Assembly (NCBI GenBank): GCA_950295325.1
Contig: OX485804.1
Location: 46,314,001-46,378,000, forward strand
From: Polytrichum commune
Taxonomy: Eukaryota > Streptophyta > Polytrichopsida > Polytrichales > Polytrichaceae
Length of the DNA: 64,000 nt
Direction: 5' to 3'
Shown here: in pieces, positions 47,727 through 61,408 of the stretch
Layout of the letters: every line of letters starts with the position of its first letter
Position numbering within the stretch: the stretch's first letter is position 1
Translations under genes and position numbers: made by a program
The notes under the pieces: generated by a model
Seen by the model: only the letters and a program-made list of their open reading frames with translations
What the model was told of the DNA's origin: nothing
Databases searched by the model: none

Positions 47727-50700
47727 TGTCGAGAGCGGCGTGAGAAGAAGAGATGGATCGCTGAGAGGCTTGGTCACAGAGAGCACCCTAACCGACTATA
47801 GCCTCTGTGTGTGTGAGAGAGAGAGAGAGAGACGTCCTAGGTAACTACCAGAACTGAAGTGACGAATGCACAAGAAAATCCAATTAAGTAACTTAGTATG
47901 ATATGATGATAAGGTAGTTCAGAGTGATCATTACCTAAAAAGACAAGAAGTTTAGAGGGATTACCGAGATATGATGAGAATCGGAGAATCAAGATGGTAT
48001 CAAATCGACAAGTAATCTAAGTAACAAAGAGCATGTTTTGATATGATTAGGAATGAGAAAGATATGGTTTGATGTGAGAGGAATTAGGCTAGCCGTCGAA
48101 GTAGATTGTATTGGAATCTAATGGCTGTAGCCTGTAAGTTATGTGATTATGTAAGAATGTTGCAGGAATCAAAGCAAGCCTTTGTATGTTGTGTGTGACA
48201 ATGAAGAGCACGAGATAAGTGAATTTCAATTATAGCTAATAAGTTATAAATGAGATAAAGTGAAGGAACCAATTCTTTGAGCAATATCATTTGAATTATT
48301 ATTGATGGCATTAAATGATCAATTAATGAAGGAAGAAGAGACTAACCCCAATAGGATGAAAATCCAATGGAAGACTATTGCCAAGATCCGGAAAGACTAT
48401 TGCCAAAGCTATTGAGCTTCATGACTACAGTAGGTCCAAACATAGAGTGATAGAAAATACCCTGAAGATAGGACGGAATCACTCACGACAGAGAAAGCAC
48501 CAAGGAACCATAAGAGTGGGAAATAAATGGAATTAAGAAGGAATGAAGTAAGAAAGACCTTAAGTTGTTATTGTGATCCTTAAATCCAATGTGACATTAA
48601 CCCTTATAGACACTATCTCAGTCTTCCTGGAGACTTAGTTCCTTGGATTTTATTGTTTTCAGTCATAGCAAAAACTTACTACACAACTCAATCAATTAAG
48701 CCACGTCACCTATGCCTTAAGGATTAAGCAAAATATCTCAAATTAAGTATCAGTAAAGAGCAATTACATTAGTACACATACGTAGCCACCATAAACGCAA
48801 ATGTAAAAGGAGCATATGTGATTTACGACCTCATCAAAGACATAGATACCAAAGTAATTGTCAGTCATTGGCTATAGGAATACCCAAAGTTTAGTTGGGA
48901 TCACAAAGTATTGACTTGATGGGAAGGAGTAAGGAGATTTCACAACTTAATGTGGAACATGAACAAAATTTACATGAAGAAGGCAAGTAAATATTTATCA
49001 AGAAGTTAATTGGTCTTACTTATCATTCCGAGTTCGAGAGGAGAATTTACGAGCTTCTAGAAGAACTACAAGTGGAGATATTCTCAAAAGTGTGGGATCA
49101 CGGAAGAGTTGGAATTGGGAAGTGGACGAACGATGCCAGAAATCATAACATTATTATTACAACAAGAAGGGATATCATGCAATTTGTACTTTGAACGAGT
49201 AATGGTCAATCTCTATAATGGTTTAGGAAAGTGTGAGCCCAAGATTGTGCCCACATGTCAACTTAATATTAAAAATTACGAAAACCTTAGAATTTATGTG
49301 TGCTTGAATTGTTAAAGAGATAAAAAAAAGTGAGGTGTTAAAGTTTAGACATAGTTAAGTTAGTTTAGATATAGTTGAGTTAAGGGTTGAGGTTTGAGTT
49401 ATTAAAAGAGAAAAATCAAAAACAAAGTGAAGTAATTTTTAATTAGAGTGTGAGTAATGCTAAGCTCAAGTGGCGTGAGGCCAAGGGTATTGGTTGTTTA
49501 GGCTTAGACTAATGTTCATTTAAGGGGGGGGGCTTCCCAATTGTGGATTAGAGCTTGATTTTTGGATCCAGCAGAGGGTCCATGGAAGGCTCGGGAGGAG
49601 GCCCATTTTTCCTCTCTCTCTCTCTCAGAAATGTGTGTTGTGGAGGCTGAAGGGCGGAGCCCTGTCGCAAGGCGGGATTTTTTTGGGAAAGGTATGCTGC
49701 TGAAAATGCTAGCGGAACCAGGCAGGTCCGCGAAGTCACGAGAAGGTGGGTAGCTGCAGAGCATTTTTTGCGAGGCACCTGGCGGCTAAAGATCCACCGA
49801 GAACCATAACATGCAGACAGAGAGGGAGTGTTAACGGTGGCGACCAACTCCAGAAAGGAGCGACCAACACATTGCGGCGAGGAAGTGAGTGTAGAAGCAA
49901 CAACCGGATTGCGGTAGAGGTTGACCTCTGGTTACTGAAATTGGCGAGAAGGGAACGTTCTACTCAAGCAAGGAGTTGCTTGTCTGAAAGAGGCAAAAAC
50001 ATGAGGCAGGTAGGACTTCATTGCGAAACCAGCCAAGATATATTAACACCGTTGTAATACAAGGATCTGAGTGGGCTCGGCGGCAGTAGCTGCGAGGGTC
50101 GGAAGATTGTCTCTGGTGTGGGTGCATTGGTGCCTCATAGTGGTTTAGTGGCAAACATCAATGAGTTGGTCAACTGTGTTTGAATCTCCGAAGTGGGCGA
50201 GGGAGGCATCATACCAGTTAGTGTGGCTCATTGATCACATTGCTGTCGGGAAAAGAAGGTGGTCGATACAGAGCTGACAATGTGATGTAGAATATGGGCG
50301 TCATGAAGTGAGCAGTGTGGGCTGGAGCATTTCGACCTTCTTGTTGGTTGCGCTGCCAAAGGAGGAAGGACGTCGGCCGCTACTAGGCTGGAATTCTGGG
50401 TCGGAGAGGGAGGTAGCAAACTGCCGACCGAAGCGAAATCGGGTTGCTTGTAAGGAACTACAAGGTTGTTGGCTATTTCAAACGCCCCAGGTAATTTCTC
50501 TGGGATCTTCAACTTGAAGCTGCTCATGTGCTATCAGGCCTCTGTAGGCTCAAGACTATGTTTCGAGATTCTTCTCCGAGAGGGGAATCCCAGTCAACGT
50601 TCAGATACAAGGTTGATCAAACATCCGAAGGGGAAGTCGACTCTCCTCGGAGAGAGAGAATTTGAATTGGGTCTGGTGGCGGAGGTGAACGACACAGAGC

Positions 50701-51600
50701 ACTCACAGAGTTGCTGAGGCAATTGGGGACCGGAGAAGGTGGTTGAATTGAACCGGGGATCAGCAGAACTAAGACGACTATGAGAACATCAACACTTTAC
50801 TTTAAAATTAGTGGTGCAATTGTGGTAGTGCTAAGTAGAAAGTAATGAGTAATTGATTAGATTAGTAACTGGATTGTGGTGATAGGAATGGGTAAGCCAA
50901 ATGCACAATTGGTGTGGCTTTTATACTATTAGGAGATAGGTTAGTTTAGTTAATTGCTTCATGGTTGTGGGTTGGAGGCTTGTGAGTGGGTGTTTATTGG
51001 ATGATCATGTGTGGTAATGACTATGAGGGAGAGGAGTATTTCTAAATACTTGTCACCTTGTGCTCTTGAATAAAAAGTTGTGTGTTCAATATTTACATTG
51101 TTGGAGCATTGGGAGCTTGGTCCTAAGGGGCTAAGTGGAGTCGATTGATTACATGTGAGCCTTAAGCTTCCACCCGGACTACGACGCATAAGGGTGGGGG
51201 TTTAGGGCTGACAGAAAGTTAAAGAAAAATGAACAAGGGAGAAGCAAGTTGGATGATTAAAAGATTCTCCTTGAGGGAAATCTAATTTGGTAGAAGTCGG
51301 AAACCATATTGCATACAAGAAGAAGATCATAGAGAGAATAATGTGCTTCTCCAAGAAATGTACTAGCGAACAAGTGAATATAGATGCACGTAGTTTAGGC
51401 CGGGAGGGCCAAAATAGGGTGATCTAAGATTGTGCTCAATAGTATTAATGTATGAAGAAATAGAAAACACGAGAGAGCGGAATAGCTCACCACCATCTAC
51501 AAGAGAGGTTGAGGCTGAATATAAACACACCAACCGGATGCAACATGAAGTATACCACAATACTGAAGACAATAGGGCCGAGAGACAAAAGAGAGAAAGA
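44970..51600. other. Intergenic stretch, probably old retrotransposon DNA
   Basis: 46800-48450 repeats words such as GGCTATAG, GCCATAG and CTATTGCCAA in a purine-rich plus strand. 49500-50770 is GC-richer. Both could be LTR or leader sequence belonging to the gag remnant at 51640, but I found neither a primer-binding site nor paired LTRs. A small inverted repeat (TTAATATCAC / GTGATATTAA, 4-nt loop) lies at 45175-45198. Confidence 0.35.
47652..47724. repeat. (GA)n microsatellite
   Basis: About 36 nearly perfect AG/GA units; a shorter tract follows at 47815-47832. The open frames across it (RERERE) are by-products of the dinucleotide repeat. Confidence 0.95.
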
Positions 51601-51639
51601 ACATAACATTATGAGAGAATAGATAAGCAAAGAGCCAAA

Positions 51640-52450
51640 GTGCTTGAAGTATCTAGATCACCCTCACAATCACTTGATGAACACCCAAACCAAACCCCAT
51701 CCTACAAATCCGGAAGCAACGAAGAAAGTAGTGAAGGACAAGGAGAAGGTGGAGACACTGTCACTCCTTTAGAAACATTTGAAGCAAAGACTGAAGAGGG
51801 ATACCCTCGGAATCTAAATTTTGCACAATAATCACAAGGTAGTTTGATAGGTGACAATCCCCTTGATATGGAGAACCTACAACAACTCAAAGTGGAAAAA
51901 CAACATCAAGTCGAATTAACCAAGAATTCGAGGAACGCTTATGACAAGTAAGAGATAGTGGACAAGGTTTCAACATCGGAGAACAATTTGCTAGTGGATT
52001 CCTTGGAGCAATAAATTCCGGAACAAACCTTGGAGGAGGAAGTAGAAACACCACCATGTCCAGAGGGATACCACCAATGCCTAGAAGGAGGGAGATCCCT
52101 CTTCCTATATACAAGGGGAAAATTGACCCCAACACCTACATACAAAAGATTATCAACATATGTCAAGAAAATCAAGAGGGGACCTATGCCAATAAACTAA
52201 GTTATTTTATGGTAATCCTCAAAAAGAAAGCACTAGAATGGTACGCTCAATTCCCCGTCAACCACTTTTGAATTGGGATGCCATGAGAGTGGCTTTCATA
52301 CAATGATTCCAATGAACCAAATCTAAGGGAGAGACCACTAACAATTTATCACATGTGAACCACATAAGAGATAATCCATGAAAGAATTCTATGAATGAGG
52401 TATGATGGCAACGGCAAAAATTCATCCTACACTTGGACAACATTGATGTG
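51640..52450 (+). pseudogene. Ty3/gypsy-type gag remnant
   Basis: The piece at 52056-52271 reads PLPIYKGKIDPNTYIQKIIN, ICQENQEGTYANKLSYFMVI and KKKALEWYAQFP, the retrotransposon gag core (a K-A-x-x-W-Y block after a long helix). Similarity goes on past a frameshift with NWDAMRVAFIQ, TKSKGETTNNLSHVNHIRDN and KFILHLDNIDVVYD to about 52450. An upstream acidic, Ser/Glu-rich stretch (51640-51831, PSYKSGSNEESSEGQGEGGD) fits the variable gag N-terminus. Stops and frameshifts interrupt it, and no protease, reverse transcriptase or integrase follows. I could not find the LTRs; 49500-51600 may be the untranslated leader. Confidence 0.65.
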
Positions 52451-53547
52451 GTCTACGACAATGACATGTGGTCGGCAATTTTTGAGCCCCTATTGACTAT
52501 GGCGGTGATCACTTGTGCATTGTATTTATTGTTTTTGGGTACAACCTTCTACAACCATGTTTTTTCATGGCTTGGTCTATGTCCCCTAAGATGTTCATCC
52601 CCTGAGTGTTGACTGCCCACCATCATCCCCCATGCACACATGTCAATCCACCTTTTATTTTTCGTTCTATCCACTTTCAGTGCGTGCATCGCATGTGCAA
52701 GTACAATTTACTTGAAACATATACGGATCCGACAAACTTGTGTTATGTTTTTACAGCTCATCAATTGTGGGCCACATCCCATGTGATGCATTCCCCCTCT
52801 ATGCATGCGTATGTGGTTGGCAATGCAATAGGATTACTTTGGCATCAAGAGCAGCTATGGCATGAGGTCGTTTCTTCATATGTTTAAACGAGTTCCATGT
52901 GACCTCGGCATCCATGGTTATTTGTGTGATATCTCACGACCTTTGCAAGACACGATTGCCTTGCACAAAACACACAATCTAAATATCTTTGGAAATATGC
53001 ATGCACTACATAAATTACAAGATTCCACGATTTAAAGACTATGGTGTACTTTGTTTTGTTACCGCAATAGCTTGCTTAGGGAGTGCTATCATGTGAGTTG
53101 TGAGTGATAACACATGAGCAATGAGGGAGGAATTGTTTTTGGTAATAAGCCCACTTCTATCCTATTACCATGGTATTTAGGCATAAATATTTTTATACTC
53201 AATAAATTGAGTTGGTTTGACGAACACACGACTCTATTGTTAAACTCAACAACTACAAGCTTGGCATGAGGGGATGAAAAATAAATCAAATGTTGTTTAT
53301 AGATTCAACTTCCACATCCATAAACACATGCAAACACATACCAAGTATTGAATTGCTCTATTAAAAAAATAAAGATTGCAAGAAAGGGTTAAAAAAAATG
53401 TTATTGGCATAGAAGGAAGAAAACAAAACAAATTTCTCACACAAACAAATGTCCATTATCCAACAATCCAATTTATTCAAATCCACACTATACCCAACCC
53501 AATCATATCAAATCCACTAACATCTTGTGTAAATGGCATTGTCAACT

Positions 53548-53960
53548 CACGGGGAGGTCACTCCATTTTCAAGTTGAAAACCACGTGCGAACAAAAAAAA
53601 AAAAAAACTTTTTCTAAGTTGCATCAACAAAATGGGTCAAACTTTTATCAAAAAAAAATTATGAATACATATACATGGTATCTATTACATAGTAAAAATT
53701 GATAACCAAATTTGATAATTTGTTTTTTCTAGAAAACATACCGTTTCTAACTAGAATGACGCATAATTGAACTAAAACAATTACTAGAAAAATGGAGATG
53801 ACTAAAATTTTCAAAAAAATATACAAAAGATATTATCAATGGATATGTATATATAGAAAAAATATCATAAATTTTAAAATTATCTATGGCATATAATATA
53901 GGGGTAGCAAACTTTGTTTGCACGTGGTTTTCAACTTGACAATGGAGTGACCTCCCCGTG
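53548..53960. mobile_element. hAT-type MITE, 8-bp target duplication, TIRs of about 47 bp
   Basis: The left end starts CACGGGGAGGTCACTCCATT and the right end is its reverse complement. The match continues through TCAAGTTGAAAACCACGTGC with only two mismatches over about 47 bp. The 8-bp target duplication TGTCAACT is perfect (53540-53547 and 53961-53968), which is diagnostic of hAT insertion. The AT-rich interior has no coding capacity. The intact duplication and long matching ends suggest a fairly recent insertion. Confidence 0.85.
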
Positions 53961-53969
53961 TGTCAACTA

Positions 53970-56900
53970 AACTCAATGTTACTTAACAATTTTAGCCTAC
54001 TAATCAAGATCATTACACTCATTTGCCTCATCTTACGTAAGGGTTATGAGCAATTAGTCTTGATCTAAGGCAAGGAATCGGGAATGTTGGTTGTGCCATC
54101 ATCTGAGTAACCCACTTTGCATATATAGGCAAAACCTTTGGACTGAGAGGAGAGCTCGTGTTATTATTTTTCTGCAAAATAAAATCATAGTTTTCATTAT
54201 CCAAGCACACATTTCAAATTTTGGGAGTCAAATTAACACAATGCAAGGACAAATTCTTAATTTATGTACTCAATCAATTTTTACTCTCAACCTTTTTTAT
54301 GGGCTCTTCCTTGGATTCGATGGAGGCATCATGGGAAATAAATCCACTAGAAGCAAAATTTGGTTATGCATCACACAATGGGGTTGGATAGCACAATGCA
54401 AAATCCTCTGCATACGTGAATAAATGGTGGGCACTAAGTCTAAAAACATTAATAGATGCACCTACCATTGAAATGGCTAGAAGTCAACACATTTGCACAA
54501 GCCACAAACAACATCATGATGAAAATAATATTGCCATTATGTAGAAGTATAAGCATCTAGAACAACAAATCGAAGAGTTGTCAAAGCCTTGACGAGGATT
54601 TGCATCAATTCAAAAGTTCTTCTCCTTTCCACCTCTCCATGACACTTTCCCATTCATCAATTGCGTGCTTGCCTATATCATATTGAAGTACACGTCCAAA
54701 GCCTCCACATCAACCACAAAAACTTGTCTTTTGGAAAACAAACTCAAACTTGAGAGTGGAGCGGGAGGAATAATATGATACAAAAACGACGAGTTTGAAA
54801 AATATTACCTTGTTGAATAGCATATTCATAGTCCACGTTGACAAAATAGGAAGGGATAAGTGATAGACTCTAGTGTATATTGTCAAAGTTGTATCAAGTG
54901 GAGAAACACAATGGAGATATTAGCCAATAAAGTTACTAACTTTTTTCACATATTTGAATTTTTTAACATAAGTGGGTTTTCATTTGCATCATTGTCCATC
55001 ATTGTGGCTATGGAAGTTTTTTCCAACTACATTGAAAAACTAACGATGAGCAAGAGGCACTACTCACTATTTTTTCCGGAGCCTTTATAAATCACAACGT
55101 ACATGAATTTGGGGTAGGCAAAGGGGCCTTATGTGTCGATGGACTAGGCGTATTTTTGGGAGGACTAGGAATGGATGCCACAACCACATTCTAAGATTCA
55201 AGTGTATTTTTATCCTTGTCGATCTTGGGGTCACAAGTGCATCCCAATGAACCTTCTCCTTCAAGCATTTCTCCACAATCTCAAACTCCTTCACAAAATT
55301 GTCTTACAAAATTCTTCACAAATTCCTTCACAAAATTTCCAACTGCACATCAATCCCAAACATTGAATGAACACATCAATGAACATATCCTGATATTAGG
55401 ACAAAAACAACAAGATGGCTAAGGGTTTACATGGAAATCATGTAAAGACGCTTCAATCAACTGTGCTTAATATTTGTTTTCTTTGACATCTCTCACATGG
55501 AAGCACAATGACTAACGTGTCATTATGTCTTAATTCTACCATTCTCACCATCTTGACTTAGAAAACATATTGTACTAGAGTTGTCACAAACATTTTCAAT
55601 TTATTTAAACTCATTGATTCCTCAATGTTCAACGATTTGTAATATGAAAGACGTTAACAATTCTCTCAAAGCATACAACAATAATGAAAGGAATCACCTT
55701 AAATTCATTCACCTCATTCATGAAGTCCAGACCAGTAGCTGGATTTGCTAGGGCTAACGATTTCTCAAACTAATTTTTGTTGAATCAATTTTATTGCTTT
55801 GTCGATCATTAGTGTAACCTAACATATGCCTCACAAGAGGGCAAGTGACAATGTTACGCATGTGACACAAAATACCATGAGGTGTAGCAGAGAGATATGA
55901 TTATCATATACAAGTGAACCTCCCATTCATCCAACATAAAATTCTTAAAATAATAAGCATCATGGATGTTATTGTTTTTGTTTATATGACATATAAATTA
56001 ATCTTTCAAACCCTAAATCTAGACCGAGTTAGTTACGATGAATAAGCCACTATCTTAAATAGGAGGTCAAGTTTTATGTTGAATGGATGAAAGATATGAT
56101 CGTAAGCAATAATTCTCTCCCTCCTAATTTTGCCAATTGAACCTTTAATATGGAGGAACATGCAAAAATGTATCATTGATTTGAGTGTCATAGTACTCAA
56201 ATAATCCATATAGAAGAGTCAACAATAGGCATAGATTATTGTGTTTTAGTGCAATCTCTTGTCATGTTTCTTCCACATGGTCAATGCCATTGAATTGTTT
56301 GTTGTTGTTGTTGTTGTGTTTTCTTTGTTTTCTTTTGTTTTCTTTTTCAAGCAAATGTAATGTTTTATTTCATTGTCAAATTACATACAAGGTCATCATG
56401 ACTTGAAACATAAAGAGGGGAAACTCTACATGATGCACATGGTGAAACCACACTAAAGAAGGGTATGACAACTAAGCATGATCAACTATATCAACTTTGA
56501 CCAAGGTGGGTGCCCCTTTGAGTATATCACACCAATCAACCAAATTTTTGGGTTGTAAAAAGTCCTTCATTGACAAATTCCCACTTATACAATCTAGATG
56601 TGATGGTCATAAGACATCACATCTCTCAACAATCCACCTTGAATGCTTTGGTGGTATGGACATTGATTATAAATCACAATGACAACTGGAAGATTGACCT
56701 TCCCTTGTTGTTGTTCCGTTCATACTTGTCTTGCCAACAACAAAAGCTCCAACATTGAGTCAAAGTGATTTGTTTATTTATTTTTACAACAAGAGCATAA
56801 ACCCTCCCATACAAACTTATTAAGTATCGAAACTAGAACGATTTTGAACACATAGTTCAATCTTGTCATAACACGCGTATGTATGGCGTATGTCTTTAAC

Positions 56901-57900
56901 TAAAAGCTTTGCTATATATGCCACTCATTACATGTCCTTGCATAAGACTAGTGTTTGGTCTAGGCCCCATGATCCTCATGACGGGTATATGTGGAGGCAA
57001 TCACACAAATACAATTCCCAAACTATTCGGAACAATGTTACATCCCCCTCATGCCCGTCCATTGTTGTATGCAACACATACACTAATGACCATTAGATAC
57101 CACAACATACTCATGTTCAATATCCACATAATATACAACATCCAACCCCATAACCAAGCAACAAAACCCCAAGGTTGAACCCTACAACAAGATGCCCAGA
57201 CCAACTCAATTCAAGGTATATACAACCATCAAGAATCGAACCCAACATACGTTGAATCTAGCACAAACACCTTGAACATAACAACACTAATATACCACCC
57301 AACCAGCAGAATAAACTTCCTTAACCTCACCCCGACCCCCTGATATCGTACCAATCAGGGACCACCTTCAACACGAGGCAATAACACCTTGTCCCATAGT
57401 CACCTTGCTGAATTTCCCCGCTCCAGGTTCACACAGGAACTCGCGGCTATGATTAAATTGCCAAAGTGTCCCTTACTCGTGCCATACCCTACGGATTGGC
57501 GTCGTGTGTCTCACTCTCTCGATCGAGACGCCCACAAACCTTATTATATGTGTATTGAGAATACGACACCGGCTATAAGAATTTTAGAAGAAGGGAAAGG
57601 GGAAAATAAAGGCCGGAGAAAACACTTTGCCAATTGCAAAGTCGTCCCCTCTTTAAGACCCTCGAAAGGACATCGGCACCTCTTTCGCTCCCTCACTTTT
57701 GAGTGTACGACGTACGGTGGAGTTCTCGAGTAAGCTTACCTGGTGCAGGTATGGCCACCATGAAAGCTTCATTGTTGTACTCAAAGGTAAAATGGCCGGT
57801 CTACCAATTACACCCTCCCTAGATGCATGGTGACCGATCTCTTTATTAAGATATTACTACTATATATATATAGAGAGAGAGAGAGAGGCTCCCAGCCTCC
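53970..57900. other. Intergenic stretch, possible LTR-element end near 57044
   Basis: On the minus strand GAGGGGGATGTAACATTG (about 57036-57053) has the look of a polypurine tract followed by an LTR start (TGTAACA), and 57300-57780 is GC-richer. No paired LTR or pol frame was found, so a retrotransposon here is only possible. The rest is AT-rich without genes. Confidence 0.25.
57861..57887. repeat. (TA)n(GA)n compound microsatellite
   Basis: A TA run passes directly into a GA run, a usual form of compound plant microsatellite. Confidence 0.9.
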
Positions 57901-57912
57901 CACCAATGAATG

Positions 57913-58370
57913 GGGAGTGGGGAGAACTAACCACTAGTTACATATGAACCGGTTGAGTTTGAGAAATAACTACACTAAAAAGGTTATTTAGTGTTTGATT
58001 ATATTTAATGTTGTTACCACTCTACCCTGCTCAACTACAGTAGTGTTGTTACCACCCTACCTTATCCTTGAAAATTAGTGTTAGACATAATTGTGTCGCT
58101 ACCTTCCTTGCTGCCACCTCCCTCCCTCTTACCATTGTTATTTGTTTTCTTCATATCTTTACTAACACTAAATTTGAACATGTAACTTCCAAAATTTTAC
58201 CACAGTTGATGTTTAGTGTTTGAGTTTACATTTGATGTTACTTACTTTCATAGGGTTATTGACATTTAGTGTATGCGTTTGTATTTTAGAGTATCAAACA
58301 CTAAATATCCTTTTTAGTGTAGTTGAGGTTCAAGGCTTCAGCATAATTATCAATCATTGTTAGATGAATG
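57913..58370 (-). mobile_element. CCGGTT-rich MITE split by a younger MITE
   Basis: 57913-57969 reads GGGGAGAACTAACCACTAGT and ATGAACCGGTTGAGTTTGAG. 58323-58370 continues with GGTTCAAGGCTTCAG and ATAATTATCAATCATT. Joined, they match the reverse complement of the family copy at 26911-27140, less its far end. Confidence 0.55.
57970..58322. mobile_element. CTACACTAAA MITE, copy 2, nested
   Basis: The ends CTACACTAAAAAGGTTATTT and, as reverse complement, CTACACTAAAAAGGATATTT form inverted repeats with one mismatch in 20. The interior matches 21089-21407 in the opposite orientation. The element interrupts a CCGGTT-rich MITE exactly between its GAGAAATAAC and GTTGAGGTTC segments, so it is the younger of the two. 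Confidence 0.7.
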
Positions 58371-61321
58371 TAGAAAGAGCACAAGAAAGAAAGAATGAAT
58401 GCAAGAAAGACGACTTCGATGTTGCCACCATCATGAAATATGATGTCGCTTGATTTTCAAGTTGGTCTATGTCTACGTATAATCATGAAACGTGCATTTC
58501 AAGAATTAGAGGGGCCCTTGATAACTATGGCCTCCTTTCAAAGGTGAACGCCTTGAATAGGTCCGGATAGAGCTGACATCACCTACTTCTCACAGCATGC
58601 CCGTAGGTTCCCACATGGTGAGTTGAAAATATCCAATTCGTTTGGATGCCTCCCCCCCCCCCCTTACGATCGGATCTGGATCCCAAGGGATCGTGGTTAA
58701 GAACTTGGGTTTAAGTCACATGACATAATTTAGAATGCATACCTCAAATAAGCAAGCAACTAAGTCACAAGAGTGCCATGCCCCAGTATTATCTTGCACA
58801 CATGCCCAATTATGGTTGGTAGTCCGACCAAGCCCAAACTTTGGCTCATTTTAGAAACCACTTTACATCAACATTAAACTCCAATTGCAGAGCAAGTGTC
58901 TAACACCATATGTGGTCAGTTTTGGTTGGTTGCCAAACTTTGGCCCACTTCAAAGACCACCCCCTGGGTCTTTTTCCAGGATGTGGATAACAAACGAAAA
59001 GAAAAAGCGAAAGATGTGAACATGTAACCGGCTGGATATGGGAACCCAAGGATCTCAACCGGACATGGGCTCGCACTTGAGATAATGGTCAAAGTGGGAG
59101 CAAAGGTAATAGTAGGGTAGTAGATAAGGGGTTGCGGTCTTTCAAAGGCCCGGCCAATGTTCATCTTCTTTGATATGGCATAAGGTCATTGGATGGGCCC
59201 TAGTTGTCGGATGTGTTCCTAGTGGCCCACACAAGATATGAGATCCATATTTTCACTATGCATTTCACTTTAGAATTTGTGTATATATATATATATATAT
59301 AGATAGATAGATAATGAATGGATGGATGGGGAGTAGTACAAGGGGTCTCGATTGAGTGCTTGGTGAAGGGTGGAGGACAATTATTGCACACAACCGTCCC
59401 TCTCATTCATCCAATGACACCACTTGACATTGTTGGAATCATTTATAGCCCAGGATTTAGTTTGCGGTTTGAATGTCTTTGGATGCTATTCTTTATTTCA
59501 AATGATTGGATCTTACTCATAAACAAATATATTTAGGCCCCTCGTGAGTGTATGTCGCTATTCAAATCACCTACCGCTTCCATAAGTTTGAATACATTTT
59601 GTCGTGCATGCTTATCTTTCTATATCTCATGAAATGCTTGTATCTCAAGAGACATTTTGGACACTTTGATTCCTCCAAGCTCATATTGAGCTTGGAAGTT
59701 CTCATGTATCTATGTTGTTTGAAGTTTGAGCCGATCGATTGAAGTTTATCATCAAAACAACGATGTTTGTGGGTATGATGAAATTTCGGAGTCTTTGATT
59801 TGAAATTTATTAGAGGAGGTCCAAGTGTGTGTGTGTTTGGGGTGTTTACAATTTATTTGACATTTGAGTGAGTACTAAAGTCATAAATCAATATAGTGGG
59901 AGGCGATTGAGATGAAAACAATCGCAAATGACGTTTTATTTACTTATTTTTCAATAAATTATCATATCTTGGGTGGATGAGAGGTATATCCATATGCAAC
60001 AATGTTCCTTGGCCTTGTTTAAGGATTATCAAGTTGTTTATGGAAAAGTGCAAAGGCTTGAGATGGACAAAAACGAGCAATCTCTTGTTTCTTGAAATGA
60101 ACATTGTTTGGGAATGGCCAAAAGATAACATCCACACAATTGTACCTATGCTCCAAACTGAAGTATAATGTTGTTGTGACCACAAATTGGGACGCCTTGG
60201 TAGTTAGTTTAACCTATGCATAGGCATAAATATGAGGTAACTAACACTACTCAACCAATGATGCTAAGCATCACTAACAAATGTAATCACATTGTCACAC
60301 ATAATTATACAAACTCAATCTTACATGTGTTGTAGTGCAAACGGATTGGCTCAAATTATAAGAATGTATGCCTCAAATGTTGAGAGATAGAAACATGCTT
60401 AACTTGGTTACTTATTTGAATTGGAAACTTGTACTTAAAAGATGTGTAGTTAGGTTAATTTTAAATCCAAAAGCAGACATGAAAAAAGGACATGTGTTTG
60501 ACAAAGACTGACTACATGCTAAAAATTTGTTAATTAATACATGGTTGAGTAGTCGACCCAATTTGGGGGGGGGGGGTATAGGAGCATGGAAGAAGAAAGA
60601 AAGTCTTCATGTTGACAATGGACGTGATATTCATATGAGTTCCATAATTGAAGTCTTGAAAAAAAAAATGAGTTCAACAAACAACATGTACGTATTCTAA
60701 ATTCCAAAGTCAACATCGTTTGGAAAACCTTTATGACCATTCAAGAAGGAAGAGAATATTTACACTTGAGAAAGGAAAAGGTATCCATACAAACTCCACA
60801 AATTAAGAGGAGAGTGACTACATCTAAATTCAAATTTGCTTATTATCATGTCGTAACTTAGGCTAGTTGTGTGTTGAGTGAGCTTAATTAACTCCTTTAT
60901 ACTTTAAGCATGTTCATACTTATTGTGTATTCTCTCTTTACATTAGATGATATGAAATCTTCATTAAACTTTTCCCAAGTTCAAATTTTGTGTTTGAGTG
61001 CGAAGAAAAATAATCCCATAAAACAAACAAGCTATCACTATCAACTAAACATTCATATCAATATCTACATTCACATTGTACAATTTCAAAAGACTATTTG
61101 TACGAGAGGCCCAAATCAAGCTCCAAAATCGTGTAGGGGTTAAGTAATATCCTAGGAGAAGTGGGCCAATAAGAAAGAAGTAAGCAAACAAGATGAGATA
61201 TTGTCATGGATGATTGAAAATTGGATGAAAATTACTTAGTGAGTGACAGTTATTGCAACATTGTGAATCTATAATGCCCAATTTTTCTTACACGAGGAAC
61301 AACAAATAATGGTAGGTTGAC
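58371..61321. other. Intergenic stretch, no gene seen
   Basis: AT-rich DNA with homopolymer C (58651-58664) and G (60564-60575) runs and a compound microsatellite. The word AGAAGTGGGCCAATAAGAAA at about 61157 recurs at about 63682, so part of this host repeat flanks the element nest on both sides. Confidence 0.45.
59282..59332. repeat. (TA)n(GATA)n(GGAT)n compound microsatellite
   Basis: A TA run is followed by AGAT units and then by GGAT units, with a few interrupting bases. Confidence 0.85.
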
Positions 61322-61408
61322 AATTAGTGTTCGGTGACACTACACGGGCGGTTGACAATTAGTATCGAGCAAGACAAATAGCATTGGTGACAATAAACAC
61401 GATGTTTA

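Noticed and set aside
47547-47844. Open frames with RERERE runs
   Set aside because: They are created by the GA dinucleotide repeat in all AG-containing frames.
57389-57733. 114-codon open frame with a soluble-protein-like composition
   Set aside because: No family resemblance and no splice or promoter context. The surrounding area may be LTR-type sequence, so I did not call a gene.
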